Source: Cnuella takakiae
GTDB lineage: Bacteria; Bacteroidota; Bacteroidia; Chitinophagales; Chitinophagaceae
Assembly: GCF_001953305.1 (NCBI RefSeq)
Contig: NZ_MTFE01000010.1
Span: 3,520,237 to 3,584,236, forward strand
Direction of reading: 5' to 3'
DNA length: 64,000 bases
A model generated the notes under the pieces. The model was not told where the DNA came from and searched no databases. It was given only the letters and a program-made list of their open reading frames with translations. Each line of letters begins with the position of its first letter. The stretch's first letter is position 1. Below are positions 29,087 through 39,600 of the stretch, one piece after another. Made by a program: the position numbers and the translations under genes.

Positions 29087-32000
29087 CTATTGCTTCTGAA
29101 ACTTAGAACTCACCTGGTACATTCCACTTTGAGCGGTTATGATATAATTGCCAGGTGTGAGTCCTGACACATCGAGGCGGATGCTTGAACTCTGAACATT
29201 GGTATTCACCAGACGCACCAGGCTACCGGCTGCATTGGTAATCCTGATTTGGGTTTTGCCTTTTATTTGAGGTGCATTTACATTGAAGTTCAATTCGCTG
29301 TTTGCAGGATTGGGATAAACTGTTGCACCCTTTCCATCTGCAATGGAATGTTCGTTGGCGCCAGTTGCATTCAGGCTTTCATCGAGCATAAAAGATCCGG
29401 TATTAGTTTGCGTAATGGCACTCCTGCCGCGGTCTTCTTCCTTAACATAGAAAGTAATGACTTCCGACTCTGTAAGTTCTCCGCTATTATCATAAGCCTT
29501 CAATTGTACCCGATAGGTTCCAGGATCCAGGTTGAACTTACGTGTGCCATAGGGAGCCGCATATTCGATGTCGATCAAACGGCCATTGAGATAGAATTCC
29601 ACGCGGGCAACTTCTCCATCTTCATCAATGGCACTTGCACTGATCCGTGGAGATGCGGGAGCTTCGAATGTAGATGATTGAGCAGGATAAGTAACATGCA
29701 CCTGGGGAGCAGTATTCAAGTGGGTTACGGTAAAGTTAACCGGGTCTGATTCTGCAGCATCACCTTTATTGTTATAGGCCTTTGCAACCAACTTGTAAGA
29801 ACCATTAGGTACTTGTTTCCAGGTGTACTTGTATGGCGCTTCTCTTTCTACATCAATCAAGTTGCCATTGATATAAAACTCTACCCGGTCCACTTTTCCT
29901 TTTGTTACACTTGCATCAGCACTCAGCAAAACGTAATTAACCTTGGTGTCCTCTTCACCCTGTTTAGGGCTGGTGATATTAACCTGCACTACAGATTTAA
30001 TATCCATAGTGAAGCTTACTTCTTCAGAAGTTGCCTCGTTGCCTGCATCATCAAAAACTTTTGCATAAATCTTGTGCGTACCATCAGGCACTTCATCCCA
30101 GGTCCACTTATAGGGAGCGTTTTTCTCTACATTATGAAGCTTACCATTTACGTAGAATTCAACACGTTCTATGTTTCCTTCTTCAGCAAGTGCATAAGCA
30201 CTTACTTCTACCGACGCCTGGTCTTCATAACGTTTACCCTGGGTAGGACTGGTCAGTTTTACGGTCAGCTCTTTAGTACCGGTATCATCGCCTATTTTAA
30301 TAAGGGCTGCACCTTCAAATGGTTCCAGTGTAATCCGGCCCACGTACTTGTTGCCTTTTGCATCTTCGTAAGTACCGGGCAGCGAAAACTTAGCAGTCGA
30401 TTTGGAAGTGTTATAAACAAGTTTGAATAATTGATCAGGATCGCTGGTAGAATCGAAAGATCGTTTTGACTTCTTAGAATCACGATCATGATCGAACAAT
30501 GGCTTCCATTTTTCAAGGTTCATTGTGTTGGAAACAGCACTAGGGGTATAGATCCCTGTGGTCACCTTAATGATGTCTTCATCATTCAATGGACGGAGGT
30601 AATAATTATTGTTGATGGTTCCAAATTCACCGATGTCTTTGTGTTTAGAAAAGAAATGGGCAACCATTTGGCCGGGCACTTTGGAGAAGAAAATATTATT
30701 CTTCATATCAACATTCCGCACCTTGCGCATATGTACGTCATCATGGTTAAGTTCAACCTGTGTTGTGTTATCAAACACCAGGTTATCATGCACCTTTACG
30801 TCAAGCGCATTATGCACATAAATACCAAGCTTTCCGCAACGGGCAACAGTGTTACCAATGATGTCTACGCCGGTAGTGTTGTTGTCTAAATAAACACCCG
30901 AAACTTGCTGAACCCGCATACTGTTTGAACCTTCCCTTGCACCAATGCCATCCAGGATGATGTTGTTCAAAATTTTCCGGCCTTTGTAGTGATTACCGGT
31001 GTGGTTATCTGAATAGATACCACCGGCATCGTCCTTTATAAAGCCAAAGTACTGAATGAGGTTACGGCTGATGGTGTTATTGTCGCCATCAAACCTGATG
31101 CCGCAATAACCACTGCTGTCGATTACATTGTATTCAACGAGGTTGTTTTCACCCCTGAATCGAAGACCAATACCGTTGTTGGGACCGTTCTGACCCATAC
31201 CCTGCCAAACACCAGACTTGGTGATGCGGTTTTCGGTAACCAGGGCATTATAAATATTATCGAAAAGGATGATACCGGTATTGTTGGTATTCTCAACCAG
31301 GCAGTTATTGATCTTCAAACGGGATGCGTGCACCACGTACATACCATTTACACCTGTATTCTTTATTTCGCAGTTCTTGATCGTGGTTCCATCCGAAGAA
31401 TACACATAAACTGCAGTTTCATTTGCACCCTCAAAAACAAGGTTATCGAAAGTGATGTAATCATGATTGAACAAATACACCAGATTTTTCAATGTATTTG
31501 CCTTTACAACATAGCGGTCGGGATCGCTGTTTCCGAAATATACGGTTACTCTTTTTTCATCTTCGTCATAGGCCCACTCACCAAACCGATCATGGGTCCG
31601 CACATCATTTTGGATAAAGTAACCAAACTTTGGTCTGGGAGTATAGGTAAGATCACCCCCGAAGTACAAATAGTTGCCAGATTGAGCTCTGATCTTTACC
31701 CAGTCCAGCACCCAACGGTGTGTACGCACAACCATCTCGGCTCCTTTCCAGTTAATATCATTGGGAAGCTCATTGTCCATTAAATATTTATCAGTGGCGT
31801 CATCATTTTTCAGGTAACCTTTTTCCTCTTCATCAATATTGGGAAAACGGCCCATCTCGTAGGGTTTACTATTGATGGTGAGCATTCTTACGCGGTTAGG
31901 AAGGTCACCGTCTTCAAAAGCATAGTTTCCGCGGCCTACAGATTTCCAGTTTTTGATTAGGGTATAACCTGCAATTACAGGTTTCTCGCCGGTACCATAG

Positions 32001-32314
32001 GCGCCAATTACGATTGGATCGGAAAAGGTTCCGGAACGGTCAACATTGATGGTACCATAAAAAGTATCCCCCCTTTTAAATAAAACAGAATCACCAGGCC
32101 TGAGGTTGGAAAAAACGGCATTAAGCTTGTTAATACTTCTCCAGGGAGTAGCCGGGTTGGTGGCCTCGCTAAAACTGTTTTGGTCACTTCCGTTTTCTGA
32201 GAAATAATAAGTTGTAGCCTTGGCGGTAGAACTTATTAAAGAAAACAGTAGCAAGATTAAACTAAAAGAAAAAAACGTTGTCTGACGATTCGTTGGCTGG
32301 TACAAAGGTTTCAT
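29087..32314 (-). CDS. secreted parallel beta-helix protein with three Ig-like domains and T9SS sorting domain
   Basis: Predicted secreted protein of 1,075 residues from the ATG at 32314; the open frame extends to 32401, but the downstream start gives a clean signal peptide (MKPLYQPTNRQTTF then a hydrophobic core to STAKA). The mature N-terminus TTYYFSENGSDQ and PGDSVLFKRGDTFYG parallel the 872-residue neighbour. Right-handed beta-helix rungs follow (~270-560), then three tandem Ig-like domains (~681-771, ~775-865, ~868-956), each with a VEFYxNGxL strand and PYxxxW-like turn, then a T9SS type A domain (~995-1075, VYPNPANSE to KFQKQ). Probably acts on or anchors polysaccharide outside the cell; exact activity unknown. 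Confidence 0.85.
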   Translation of the reverse strand: MKPLYQPTNRQTTFFSFSLILLLFSLISSTAKATTYYFSENGSDQNSFSEATNPATPWRSINKLNAVFSNLRPGDSVLFKRGDTFYGTINVDRSGTFSDPIVIGAYGTGEKPVIAGYTLIKNWKSVGRGNYAFEDGDLPNRVRMLTINSKPYEMGRFPNIDEEEKGYLKNDDATDKYLMDNELPNDINWKGAEMVVRTHRWVLDWVKIRAQSGNYLYFGGDLTYTPRPKFGYFIQNDVRTHDRFGEWAYDEDEKRVTVYFGNSDPDRYVVKANTLKNLVYLFNHDYITFDNLVFEGANETAVYVYSSDGTTIKNCEIKNTGVNGMYVVHASRLKINNCLVENTNNTGIILFDNIYNALVTENRITKSGVWQGMGQNGPNNGIGLRFRGENNLVEYNVIDSSGYCGIRFDGDNNTISRNLIQYFGFIKDDAGGIYSDNHTGNHYKGRKILNNIILDGIGAREGSNSMRVQQVSGVYLDNNTTGVDIIGNTVARCGKLGIYVHNALDVKVHDNLVFDNTTQVELNHDDVHMRKVRNVDMKNNIFFSKVPGQMVAHFFSKHKDIGEFGTINNNYYLRPLNDEDIIKVTTGIYTPSAVSNTMNLEKWKPLFDHDRDSKKSKRSFDSTSDPDQLFKLVYNTSKSTAKFSLPGTYEDAKGNKYVGRITLEPFEGAALIKIGDDTGTKELTVKLTSPTQGKRYEDQASVEVSAYALAEEGNIERVEFYVNGKLHNVEKNAPYKWTWDEVPDGTHKIYAKVFDDAGNEATSEEVSFTMDIKSVVQVNITSPKQGEEDTKVNYVLLSADASVTKGKVDRVEFYINGNLIDVEREAPYKYTWKQVPNGSYKLVAKAYNNKGDAAESDPVNFTVTHLNTAPQVHVTYPAQSSTFEAPASPRISASAIDEDGEVARVEFYLNGRLIDIEYAAPYGTRKFNLDPGTYRVQLKAYDNSGELTESEVITFYVKEEDRGRSAITQTNTGSFMLDESLNATGANEHSIADGKGATVYPNPANSELNFNVNAPQIKGKTQIRITNAAGSLVRLVNTNVQSSSIRLDVSGLTPGNYIITAQSGMYQVSSKFQKQ

Positions 32315-32401
32315 ACTTTGGTTTTTGGCGACTGTGAACAAGGTATAAGTACAGGATACAGAAATCTCTTCCGAACAGGACATACCATCGGCTATCAACA
32401 C

Positions 32402-33120
32402 AAATTCATCTTCAACAAAAGCAGTTTTGGAAAAAGCCCTTAGGCGGTAATTGCACGGTTATCGGAATGTGTGGCACTGAGCAATAACTATACCAAAAAA
32501 ATGTGAAATTCTTTACTCAATTAGATACAGCCACTTGTATATTAAATTTTTATCAAACCTGTTATTGATGGGCTTAATACTTTTTCACAATTTCCTTAAC
32601 AGCACCAAAATACCTTCCGCTGCATATTTTATCAACTTATTTTTGATGTAATATATAAGTGTTTAAAAAACATTTAAAAACGGAAAGTTTTAGTTAAACC
32701 AACTGTTTCATATCAATATTATTCATATTATGTAAGGTTGGGCATACTATTTATTTAAATGGGTTGCTACTGTTTTTTTGATGGTTAAATGCCAACAAAA
32801 ATTTTTAAAAATTGCAAAAAAATTTCAATCGGATGTTTTTGAAAAATGAAAAGCTTGGGCCTGGATATCATTTCAGAGTAGGCCTAGCTCATCAGTATGT
32901 TGTATATTCAACTGAAACATATTTTATATCCTTTAATTGAAACTAATTCCTTAGGTTTACGTTCGCAATTTGTCCATTCATTATCCTACCCGAAGACCTT
33001 TGCTCCAATACTTCCGCTAAGAAAGCCTCTTCCGGCTTTTATTTTCCACCTTATCCATTACCTAAGAAAGTAGCCATTCCAACTTTGGAAGACCACATGT
33101 GCTTCTAATTCACGGCTATT
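32402..33120. other. 719-bp divergent intergenic region
   Basis: Very AT-rich spacer between the minus-strand beta-helix gene and the plus-strand sugar phosphotransferase gene. It must hold both promoters. No coding frame, tRNA or convincing repeat seen. Several A/T homopolymer runs (for example near 32,800) could give curved DNA. Confidence 0.5.
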
Positions 33121-34512
33121 ATGAACAAACATTCACTCACGATTATCAGAACGGTACTGGCAACGGTCGATATCGTTACCTTAAATATTGCGTACTCACT
33201 GAGTTGGCTGTTTTTTGACCAGAACATCCCAAATGAGTACAATTCCGATTACCTGGAATTCTTCTTTGCATTAAATATTGCATGGGTGTTGCTGGGATCG
33301 GTTACTAAAATTTACCGGAAAACAACCCTGCTCTCCTTCGAGTATACCTTGCGCAACACGGCTTTTACCTACCTGGTATGGTTTGCCACACTCAACACTT
33401 ACCTGCTGTTTTTCCGGGAAACACACCTTTCCAGGCTATTCATTGGATCCACCATCACCCTGTTTGCAGTAGGACTGGTGATCAACCGCTTTGCCTACCT
33501 GATCATGAAAAAGACACAGGGCAAATGGTTCAACCAGGAAGGACAGATCCTGATCATTGGCTACAACGATACTTCCAAAAAGCTGATACAGTACCTGGAA
33601 CAGGATAGCATCAATGCTGAAATTTTGGGTTTTACAGAAAACCCGGAAAGGGTAAACGAGCTATCCCACTACCCTATCATTGGCGATATCAGTTCAACCA
33701 TCGAGCTTTCCAAACAAAATAATGTAGACCGCATTTACTCCACCATCACTCCAGAACAGGAACCGCTCCTGTATAACCTGATGCGGGAGGCGGAAAATGA
33801 ATGCATCCGGTTTAAGATCGTTCCGGACCTTTCCATGTTTGTAAAAGGCAGGTTCCACGTGTCCTATTATAATGATATCCCTATTCTGACCATGCGGGGA
33901 GAATCGTTGGACCAGTTGAACAACCGAATCAAGAAAAGGATCCTGGACATCGCAGTAAGCCTTACCGCTATTGTGTTCATCTTATCCTGGCTTCTGCCCC
34001 TGATTTCCATATTGATTCTGCTGGAATCAAGAGGCCCGATCTTTTTCTCCCAGCTCCGAACAGGGAAGAATGGGAAGATGTTTCGTTGCCTCAAGTTCAG
34101 AAGCATGCGGGTGAACAAGGATTCGGATTCCAAACAGGCTACCAAGAACGACTCCCGGGTTACGCGGATCGGCCGTTTCCTGCGCCGTAGCAGCCTGGAT
34201 GAATTTCCCCAGTTCTTTAATGTATTTGTTGGCGATATGAGTATTGTTGGTCCCCGCCCCCACATGCTGCAGCATACCAACGATTACTCCAAGATAGTTG
34301 ACCAGTATATGGTGCGTCATTTCCTGAAACCAGGAATTACGGGCTGGGCCCAGGTGAATGGTTACCGCGGAGAAATTACCGAACCCGTTCACATCAGAAA
34401 CCGGGTGGAGTACGACATATGGTACATGGAAAACTGGAGCCTGATACTGGATTTAAAGATCATCTTTCTTACATTCTATAATATTATCAGAGGAGAGGAA
34501 AAAGCCTATTAA
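33121..34512 (+). CDS. WcaJ-type undecaprenyl-phosphate sugar phosphotransferase
   Basis: Predicted polyprenyl-phosphate hexose-1-phosphate transferase (PHPT), 463 residues, the initiating enzyme of repeat-unit synthesis: it transfers sugar-1-phosphate from a UDP-sugar to undecaprenyl phosphate. The N-terminal ~125 residues have four membrane segments; a Rossmann-like CoA-binding-type domain spans ~140-235 (ILIIGYNDTSKKLI); the catalytic domain is ~268-463, with KFRSMR, SLDEFPQFFNV, SIVGPRPHM and KPGITGWAQVNG signatures. It is the only initiating enzyme in the window but is separated from the export/transferase operon by two convergent beta-helix genes, so it is transcribed separately. Glucose versus galactose as substrate is not decided. 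Confidence 0.94.
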   Translation: MNKHSLTIIRTVLATVDIVTLNIAYSLSWLFFDQNIPNEYNSDYLEFFFALNIAWVLLGSVTKIYRKTTLLSFEYTLRNTAFTYLVWFATLNTYLLFFRETHLSRLFIGSTITLFAVGLVINRFAYLIMKKTQGKWFNQEGQILIIGYNDTSKKLIQYLEQDSINAEILGFTENPERVNELSHYPIIGDISSTIELSKQNNVDRIYSTITPEQEPLLYNLMREAENECIRFKIVPDLSMFVKGRFHVSYYNDIPILTMRGESLDQLNNRIKKRILDIAVSLTAIVFILSWLLPLISILILLESRGPIFFSQLRTGKNGKMFRCLKFRSMRVNKDSDSKQATKNDSRVTRIGRFLRRSSLDEFPQFFNVFVGDMSIVGPRPHMLQHTNDYSKIVDQYMVRHFLKPGITGWAQVNGYRGEITEPVHIRNRVEYDIWYMENWSLILDLKIIFLTFYNIIRGEEKAY

Positions 34513-34533
34513 GGTGATTCGATTCTTCCCAAG

Positions 34534-34566
34534 AAAATCCCGGCACATCATGCCGGGATTTTTATT
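34534..34566 (+). terminator. intrinsic terminator after the WcaJ-type gene
   Basis: 12-bp stem AAAATCCCGGCA (34534-34545) / TGCCGGGATTTT (34551-34562), loop CATCA, followed by TATTT. Lies 21 bp after the stop. Confidence 0.9.
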
Positions 34567-34744
34567 TGCAAGGAAAAAGGATTGCTTCTACCCTGTCGGC
34601 AATTATCTTCTATTTGTTATCTTTTAAATATTAGGTTGGTACCCTTTATATACTAGATTATAAGGTTTAAACCATGCTCAGGTCTGCAAGGATACATCGC
34701 CCCGGTAGTCAGCGGTTTTACTTCACACCTATATAGCCTTAACG

Positions 34745-34775
34745 CAAAAATGAAGGGCGCCTGAAAAGGCGCCCC
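34745..34775 (-). terminator. intrinsic terminator after susD-like gene (minus strand)
   Basis: 8-bp stem GGGCGCCT (34755-34762) / AGGCGCCC (34767-34774) with a GAAA loop; on the minus strand it is followed by a T-run complementary to AAAAA at 34746-34750. It ends the SusC/SusD transcript 37 bp beyond the susD stop. Confidence 0.85.
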
Positions 34776-34811
34776 GGATCGTCAACTGATTGTAATTGAA
34801 AACTAGCTTCT

Positions 34812-36500
34812 TTATTCAAAGCCATTTGGCTTCAGCAAATTGTTGGCATTAAGCTGGCGGGAAGGAATCGGGAAAACCGAGCGGTCTTTGGCATCCACCG
34901 GCTTGTCCCACCATTCTGCATTGAACTTGTTCCAGCGAACCAGGTCGGTACGACGATGACGCTCACCCAGGAACTCCCGGCCCAGTTCATCCACAAACTC
35001 CTGGTCGGTAAGTAGGGAAGGATTGTCTACGTAGCTGTTCGCAGCCCATTTATCTGCAGGGAAGTTGCGTTTGCGTACGGCATCCAACAATTGGGCGGCA
35101 GTGGCCTTATCACCTGCACGGTACTTACATTCAGCCAGCGCATAATAGATCTCTGCCAGTCTGATTTCAGGAGCCGAGTTGAACTGGAAGAGGTTATTGC
35201 TCATAGAAAGCCAGGGGAACTTCAGCAGGCGCACACCGGAGTTTTCTTCACCCGTTGTTACGTGCGAGCCTTCACTCCAGCGGCCATTAGGCTTCTCGGA
35301 AAAACGACCTACCTGGTCCACAAAGCGCAAGGGGCGGCCATTGTACTCTTCAGTGCCGTTTACCACCTTGGTACTGTCAAAACCAAATCCAGCGCTGGCA
35401 TTGAACATATACTGCTGGCCAATCAGGAAGAACCCTTCATACTCACCCGTACGGGATGTAGTGCGGAAAGGCTGCTTGCGCTTGTCATCGGCAGCATATT
35501 TCTCGTAAGGCTTACCCAATTGGTATGGAAGCAGGTTGCCTTCCAGGTCGCGGCTTGGCGTCAGGTGGATACCATTCCAGCCACCCCAGTCATTGTCCAG
35601 GGAGTAACGAGCCTGGTAGTGCATCATGGCATTGTAGATCCAGCCAAACTCATAGATGTTCCGGGCATGCGGGAACTCGAAAATATTCTCCGGCGAACGA
35701 TAGTTGTTGATACCCGAACGGAAAGGCCCGCGGTAATCAGCATCAATACTGAATGAGCCGTATTTGCCATCTACAATTTCCTGGGCAATGGCAGCACATT
35801 CGGTGTATTTAGGGGTTCCTGACCACTTCTCAGCATTCAGGTAGAGGCGCACCAGCAGCGAGGCTGCACCGGCCTGTCCCCACCTGCCTACCTTGGCATT
35901 GTTGGGCAAATCAGGAAGTGATTCTTTCAGCTCTTTTTCTATATAGGTAAATACCTCCTGGGGTGTGGCTTGCGCCTTAGTCTCCTGGGGATTTTCTATA
36001 ATAGGTACCTGCCTGAAAAAATCGATCAGGAACAGGTAAAACCAGGCACGCAGGGTGCGGAGTTCTGCCAGGTGCTGCTTCTTGTCCGCTTCTGTTAGAC
36101 CAAAGCGCACGTAATCCAGACCACCCAGGTCTTGTAAAAACACATTACACTGTGCAATACCCTGGTAAGGTCCTACCCATCCGCCGTTTATATGCCCATC
36201 TTCCTGGGTCCAGGTATGGCCATGGAGGCGCACCCAGTCGCCACCATCATAGCCATGTTTTCCTTTTTGTGTCCACACAAACTGGTCGGCAGTGAGTTCC
36301 TGCAACAACCAACGGTCGCCATCCCATCCATTCCAATGCGCATGTTCGTAAGGACGCAACACTGCAGCCTGTATGGAATTTTTATCCTGGAAATAATTGC
36401 CGGACGGAAGGATATCAAATGCTTCCTCCTCCAGCCTGGTGCAGGAACTGGCCATGATAGCAGCCAGCACTGCAGCATACAAAGGTTTTATCTTGATCAT
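34812..36500 (-). CDS. SusD/RagB-family outer-membrane nutrient-binding lipoprotein
   Basis: Predicted surface lipoprotein, 562 residues from the ATG at 36500; the open frame runs further upstream but this start gives a lipoprotein signal with the lipobox MASSC. The SusD fold is indicated by LPSGNYFQDKNSI near the N-terminus, the TPR-like helical region with LRTLRAWFYLFLIDFFRQVP, and the C-terminal RHRRTDLVRWNKF with FPIPSRQLNANN. It forms the lid of a SusCD uptake complex with the protein encoded 117 bp upstream. The substrate is not indicated: no glycoside hydrolase, lyase or peptidase gene is adjacent. Confidence 0.94.
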   Translation of the reverse strand: MIKIKPLYAAVLAAIMASSCTRLEEEAFDILPSGNYFQDKNSIQAAVLRPYEHAHWNGWDGDRWLLQELTADQFVWTQKGKHGYDGGDWVRLHGHTWTQEDGHINGGWVGPYQGIAQCNVFLQDLGGLDYVRFGLTEADKKQHLAELRTLRAWFYLFLIDFFRQVPIIENPQETKAQATPQEVFTYIEKELKESLPDLPNNAKVGRWGQAGAASLLVRLYLNAEKWSGTPKYTECAAIAQEIVDGKYGSFSIDADYRGPFRSGINNYRSPENIFEFPHARNIYEFGWIYNAMMHYQARYSLDNDWGGWNGIHLTPSRDLEGNLLPYQLGKPYEKYAADDKRKQPFRTTSRTGEYEGFFLIGQQYMFNASAGFGFDSTKVVNGTEEYNGRPLRFVDQVGRFSEKPNGRWSEGSHVTTGEENSGVRLLKFPWLSMSNNLFQFNSAPEIRLAEIYYALAECKYRAGDKATAAQLLDAVRKRNFPADKWAANSYVDNPSLLTDQEFVDELGREFLGERHRRTDLVRWNKFNAEWWDKPVDAKDRSVFPIPSRQLNANNLLKPNGFE

Positions 36501-36617
36501 TTGTTTTGCTTTTTTCAAGGTGAAAACCATCAAGGCACATGCAGGTAGGTTTGCACTTTCCATCAGCACGCTCTTATGCACCATGCGATGTGCCTTTGGT
36601 TTTCCTGTAATCAATCA

Positions 36618-39600
36618 TTAAAAAGTCACCTGTGCGCCAAACGAGAAATTACGGGTAATGGGATACACATTCAGGTCGCCATAACCGGGAGTCAGGCCAG
36701 TTACCCCTACCGTAGTAGGATCAAGACCAGAGTACTTGGTGATGGTAAACACATTGCGCATGGTTCCATAAAAACGCAGGTTGTTCAGCCACTTGGCCTG
36801 CACCTTGGGCGACCAGCCTAGGGTAAGGTTATCGAGTTTGAAGTAATCGCCTGGTTCCAGGAAATAGTCCATGATCACCTTACCAGAAGTGATATCACCA
36901 TTGCGGGTGTAGGCATCCTTCAGCAGGTTCACGTTGGGCTCGGCCTGCAAACCATAATACATCTGGTACAGGTTCAGGATCTGGTAATCGAAGCGGCCGC
37001 GGAAATACAGCGAAAGGTCGAAGCGCTTGTAGCCAACGGAGTTGCCCCAGGCCAGTTCGAAGTGTGGTGCACCATGACCAATATAAGCACGGTCGCGGTC
37101 GAAGTTGCCTTCAGTAGAAGCCACGATCGCTTCTTTACCCACCTCGCCATTCTTCCAGATCAGGATCTTGCCTTCGTTGTTAACCCCTGCATAACGGTAA
37201 CCGTAGAAGCTACCCAGTTCCACACCGTCTTCCATACGGTATGCAGGACCAGGGTTGCCGGGTGAAGGCAGCCAGTTCAGTTCCGTATAGTTGCTGCGGA
37301 AACGATCATTGGACCAGCTATCCAGCTTTGCTTTAATATAAGAGGTAGTGATATTGGTGCTGTAAGTAAAATCGCGGGTCTTCACGGCATCCCAGTTCAA
37401 CTGGAGCTCCACACCACGCGATGTAGTTTTACCAACGTTTACTACCATGCGCTCATGCAGGTAAGGACCAACAGGAAGGTATTCAGAGATCAGGTCGCTG
37501 CTGATTCGGTTGAACAGGTCAATGCTACCTGTCAGCTTGCTCCGGAACAGGGAGAAATCAATACCAAAGTTGTAGGCAATGGCTTTTTCCCAACGCAGAT
37601 CGGGGTTGAAGTTGTTGGCAGGACCATACACCTGTATCCACTGACCCGCATCGTTAAGGTAGCGGCCATAACCGGTATAACGGGCCAAGGATGTGTAGCG
37701 GGGGAAACCGGAGCGGCCGGTAACACCATAGGACACGCGGAGTTTCAGGTCGTCGATGGCATCAACACTTTTGATGGCATCCAGGTTGGAAACACGCCAG
37801 GCAGCCGACAAGGCAGGGAACATACCCCACTTGTTGTTGGCACCAAACTTTGTGTTGCCTTCATAACGCAGGGAACCTTGCAGGAAATAGGTGTCGTCGA
37901 AATTGTAATTAAAACGACCCAGGAACGCAATGGTCTTTTCCTTGTTCCGCCAGCTATCCATACCCAGGCGACCGGCTTCCAGGTTCCAGCTACCTGCATC
38001 CAGGTTGTTCCACCCAAATGCATCGGAAGGGAAATTCATGTTCTCGGCACTGAAGCCCTGGTTATTGAATTCCTGGTACGAGTAGCCACCCATCACACGG
38101 AAATCATGGCGATTGATCTTGGTATTATAATTACCTGTCCACTCCAGGGTATAATCTGTCCATTTTTCACTCGCCAGTCTTGCCCTGCCCCGGCGGTTGC
38201 TGTTGATGGATTCTGCAGACAAAACATTATAATATTCCCTACGCAGCATTTCCTGACCCTGGCGGGCAAGTTTCAGCTCGCTGTACAGGTTCTTTCTTAA
38301 GTTCAGGCGAATGTTGAAGTCGGCAATAGAATAGTTGCGGTCGGCGCCATTTTCCCTGGTATTTAAATCCTGTACAGGGTTGTAGGTATCAAAACCCTGC
38401 AAGGTATTCCAACGTGAAGGGTTGGTAGGATCCATGATGGGAATAGTCGGGTTGAGCTTAACCGCTTGTTGGAATGCACCATAGTTGGTGTATTCTTCAT
38501 TAGCCGTACGCTGTGACAGGTTGCCCGAAAACTCCAGCAAACCATTCAGGGCCTTTTGCATAAAGTTGGCGCGAAATCCATACTCCCTGCGGGAAGACGC
38601 AATATCAATAGCGGTCTTATTCCGGTAGTTGCCCGAGATGCGGAAGATGGTACTCTCGTTACCACCCGAAAGGGTAACAAAATGATTCTGACCAAAGTTG
38701 TTCTCGCGGATCAGCGCATCGTACCAGTTGGTGCGGGCGCCACGGTCGGCGTCGCGGCCACGCGAGACAAACTCCTCTGCCGAAAGCATATCAGGCTTGT
38801 TGGCAATACGATCGTGCTCAATGAAGCTGTCGTAGGTGATGGAAACCTTACCGGCACGGCCTTTCTTGGTTTGCACCAGGATAACGCCGTTGGCACCACG
38901 GGAGCCATAAATGGCTGCAGCAGATGCGTCTTTCAAAACAGTGATAGATTCAATGTCCTGTTGCGCCACGTTGCGCAGGTCGCCACCAGGCATACCGTCA
39001 ATAACAATCAGCGGACCGTTACCTGCAGAAATGGAAGCGGCACCACGCACCTGTACGTCGGTAGCACGGTTGGGATCGGCAGCAGCAGGGTTGGAAATTA
39101 CCACACCGGCTACTTTACCTTCGATCAACTGCAAAGGACTGTTTACCGCACCCTGCAAAAAGTCTTTGCTGCGGATGGTAGTAACAGCGCTGGTCAACTC
39201 TCGTTTTTGTACCGAACCATAACCTACCACTACTACTTCGTTCATCTGGTTGTTGGCAGAGCGCAGGGCCACATTGACCTGGGTTTGGTTGCCTACGGCA
39301 ACCTCCCTGTTTTCAAAACCAACAAAAGAAACTACCAGCACAGAGTTGGCGCTGGTAACGGCGAGGGTATAGCGGCCATCGTCATTGGTGGTTGTACCAT
39401 TATTGGTACCTTTTTCCTGTACGCTCACCCCCGACAGGGCCTTACCATTTTCATCGGTAATGCGGCCTGTGATGGTGATGGCTTCAGGAACTTCAGCTTC
39501 AACACCACCAGTTGAAATAACCACCAACTTGTCGTTCAGCTGGCGGTATGTAAGTGGCGTATTGCGCAGGATATTATCCAGCACTTCAGTAAGGGATGCT

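Noticed and set aside
34662-34675. GGTTTAAACC palindrome as a terminator
   Set aside because: AT-rich and short, without a T-tract; the real terminators are the hairpins at 34534 and 34745.
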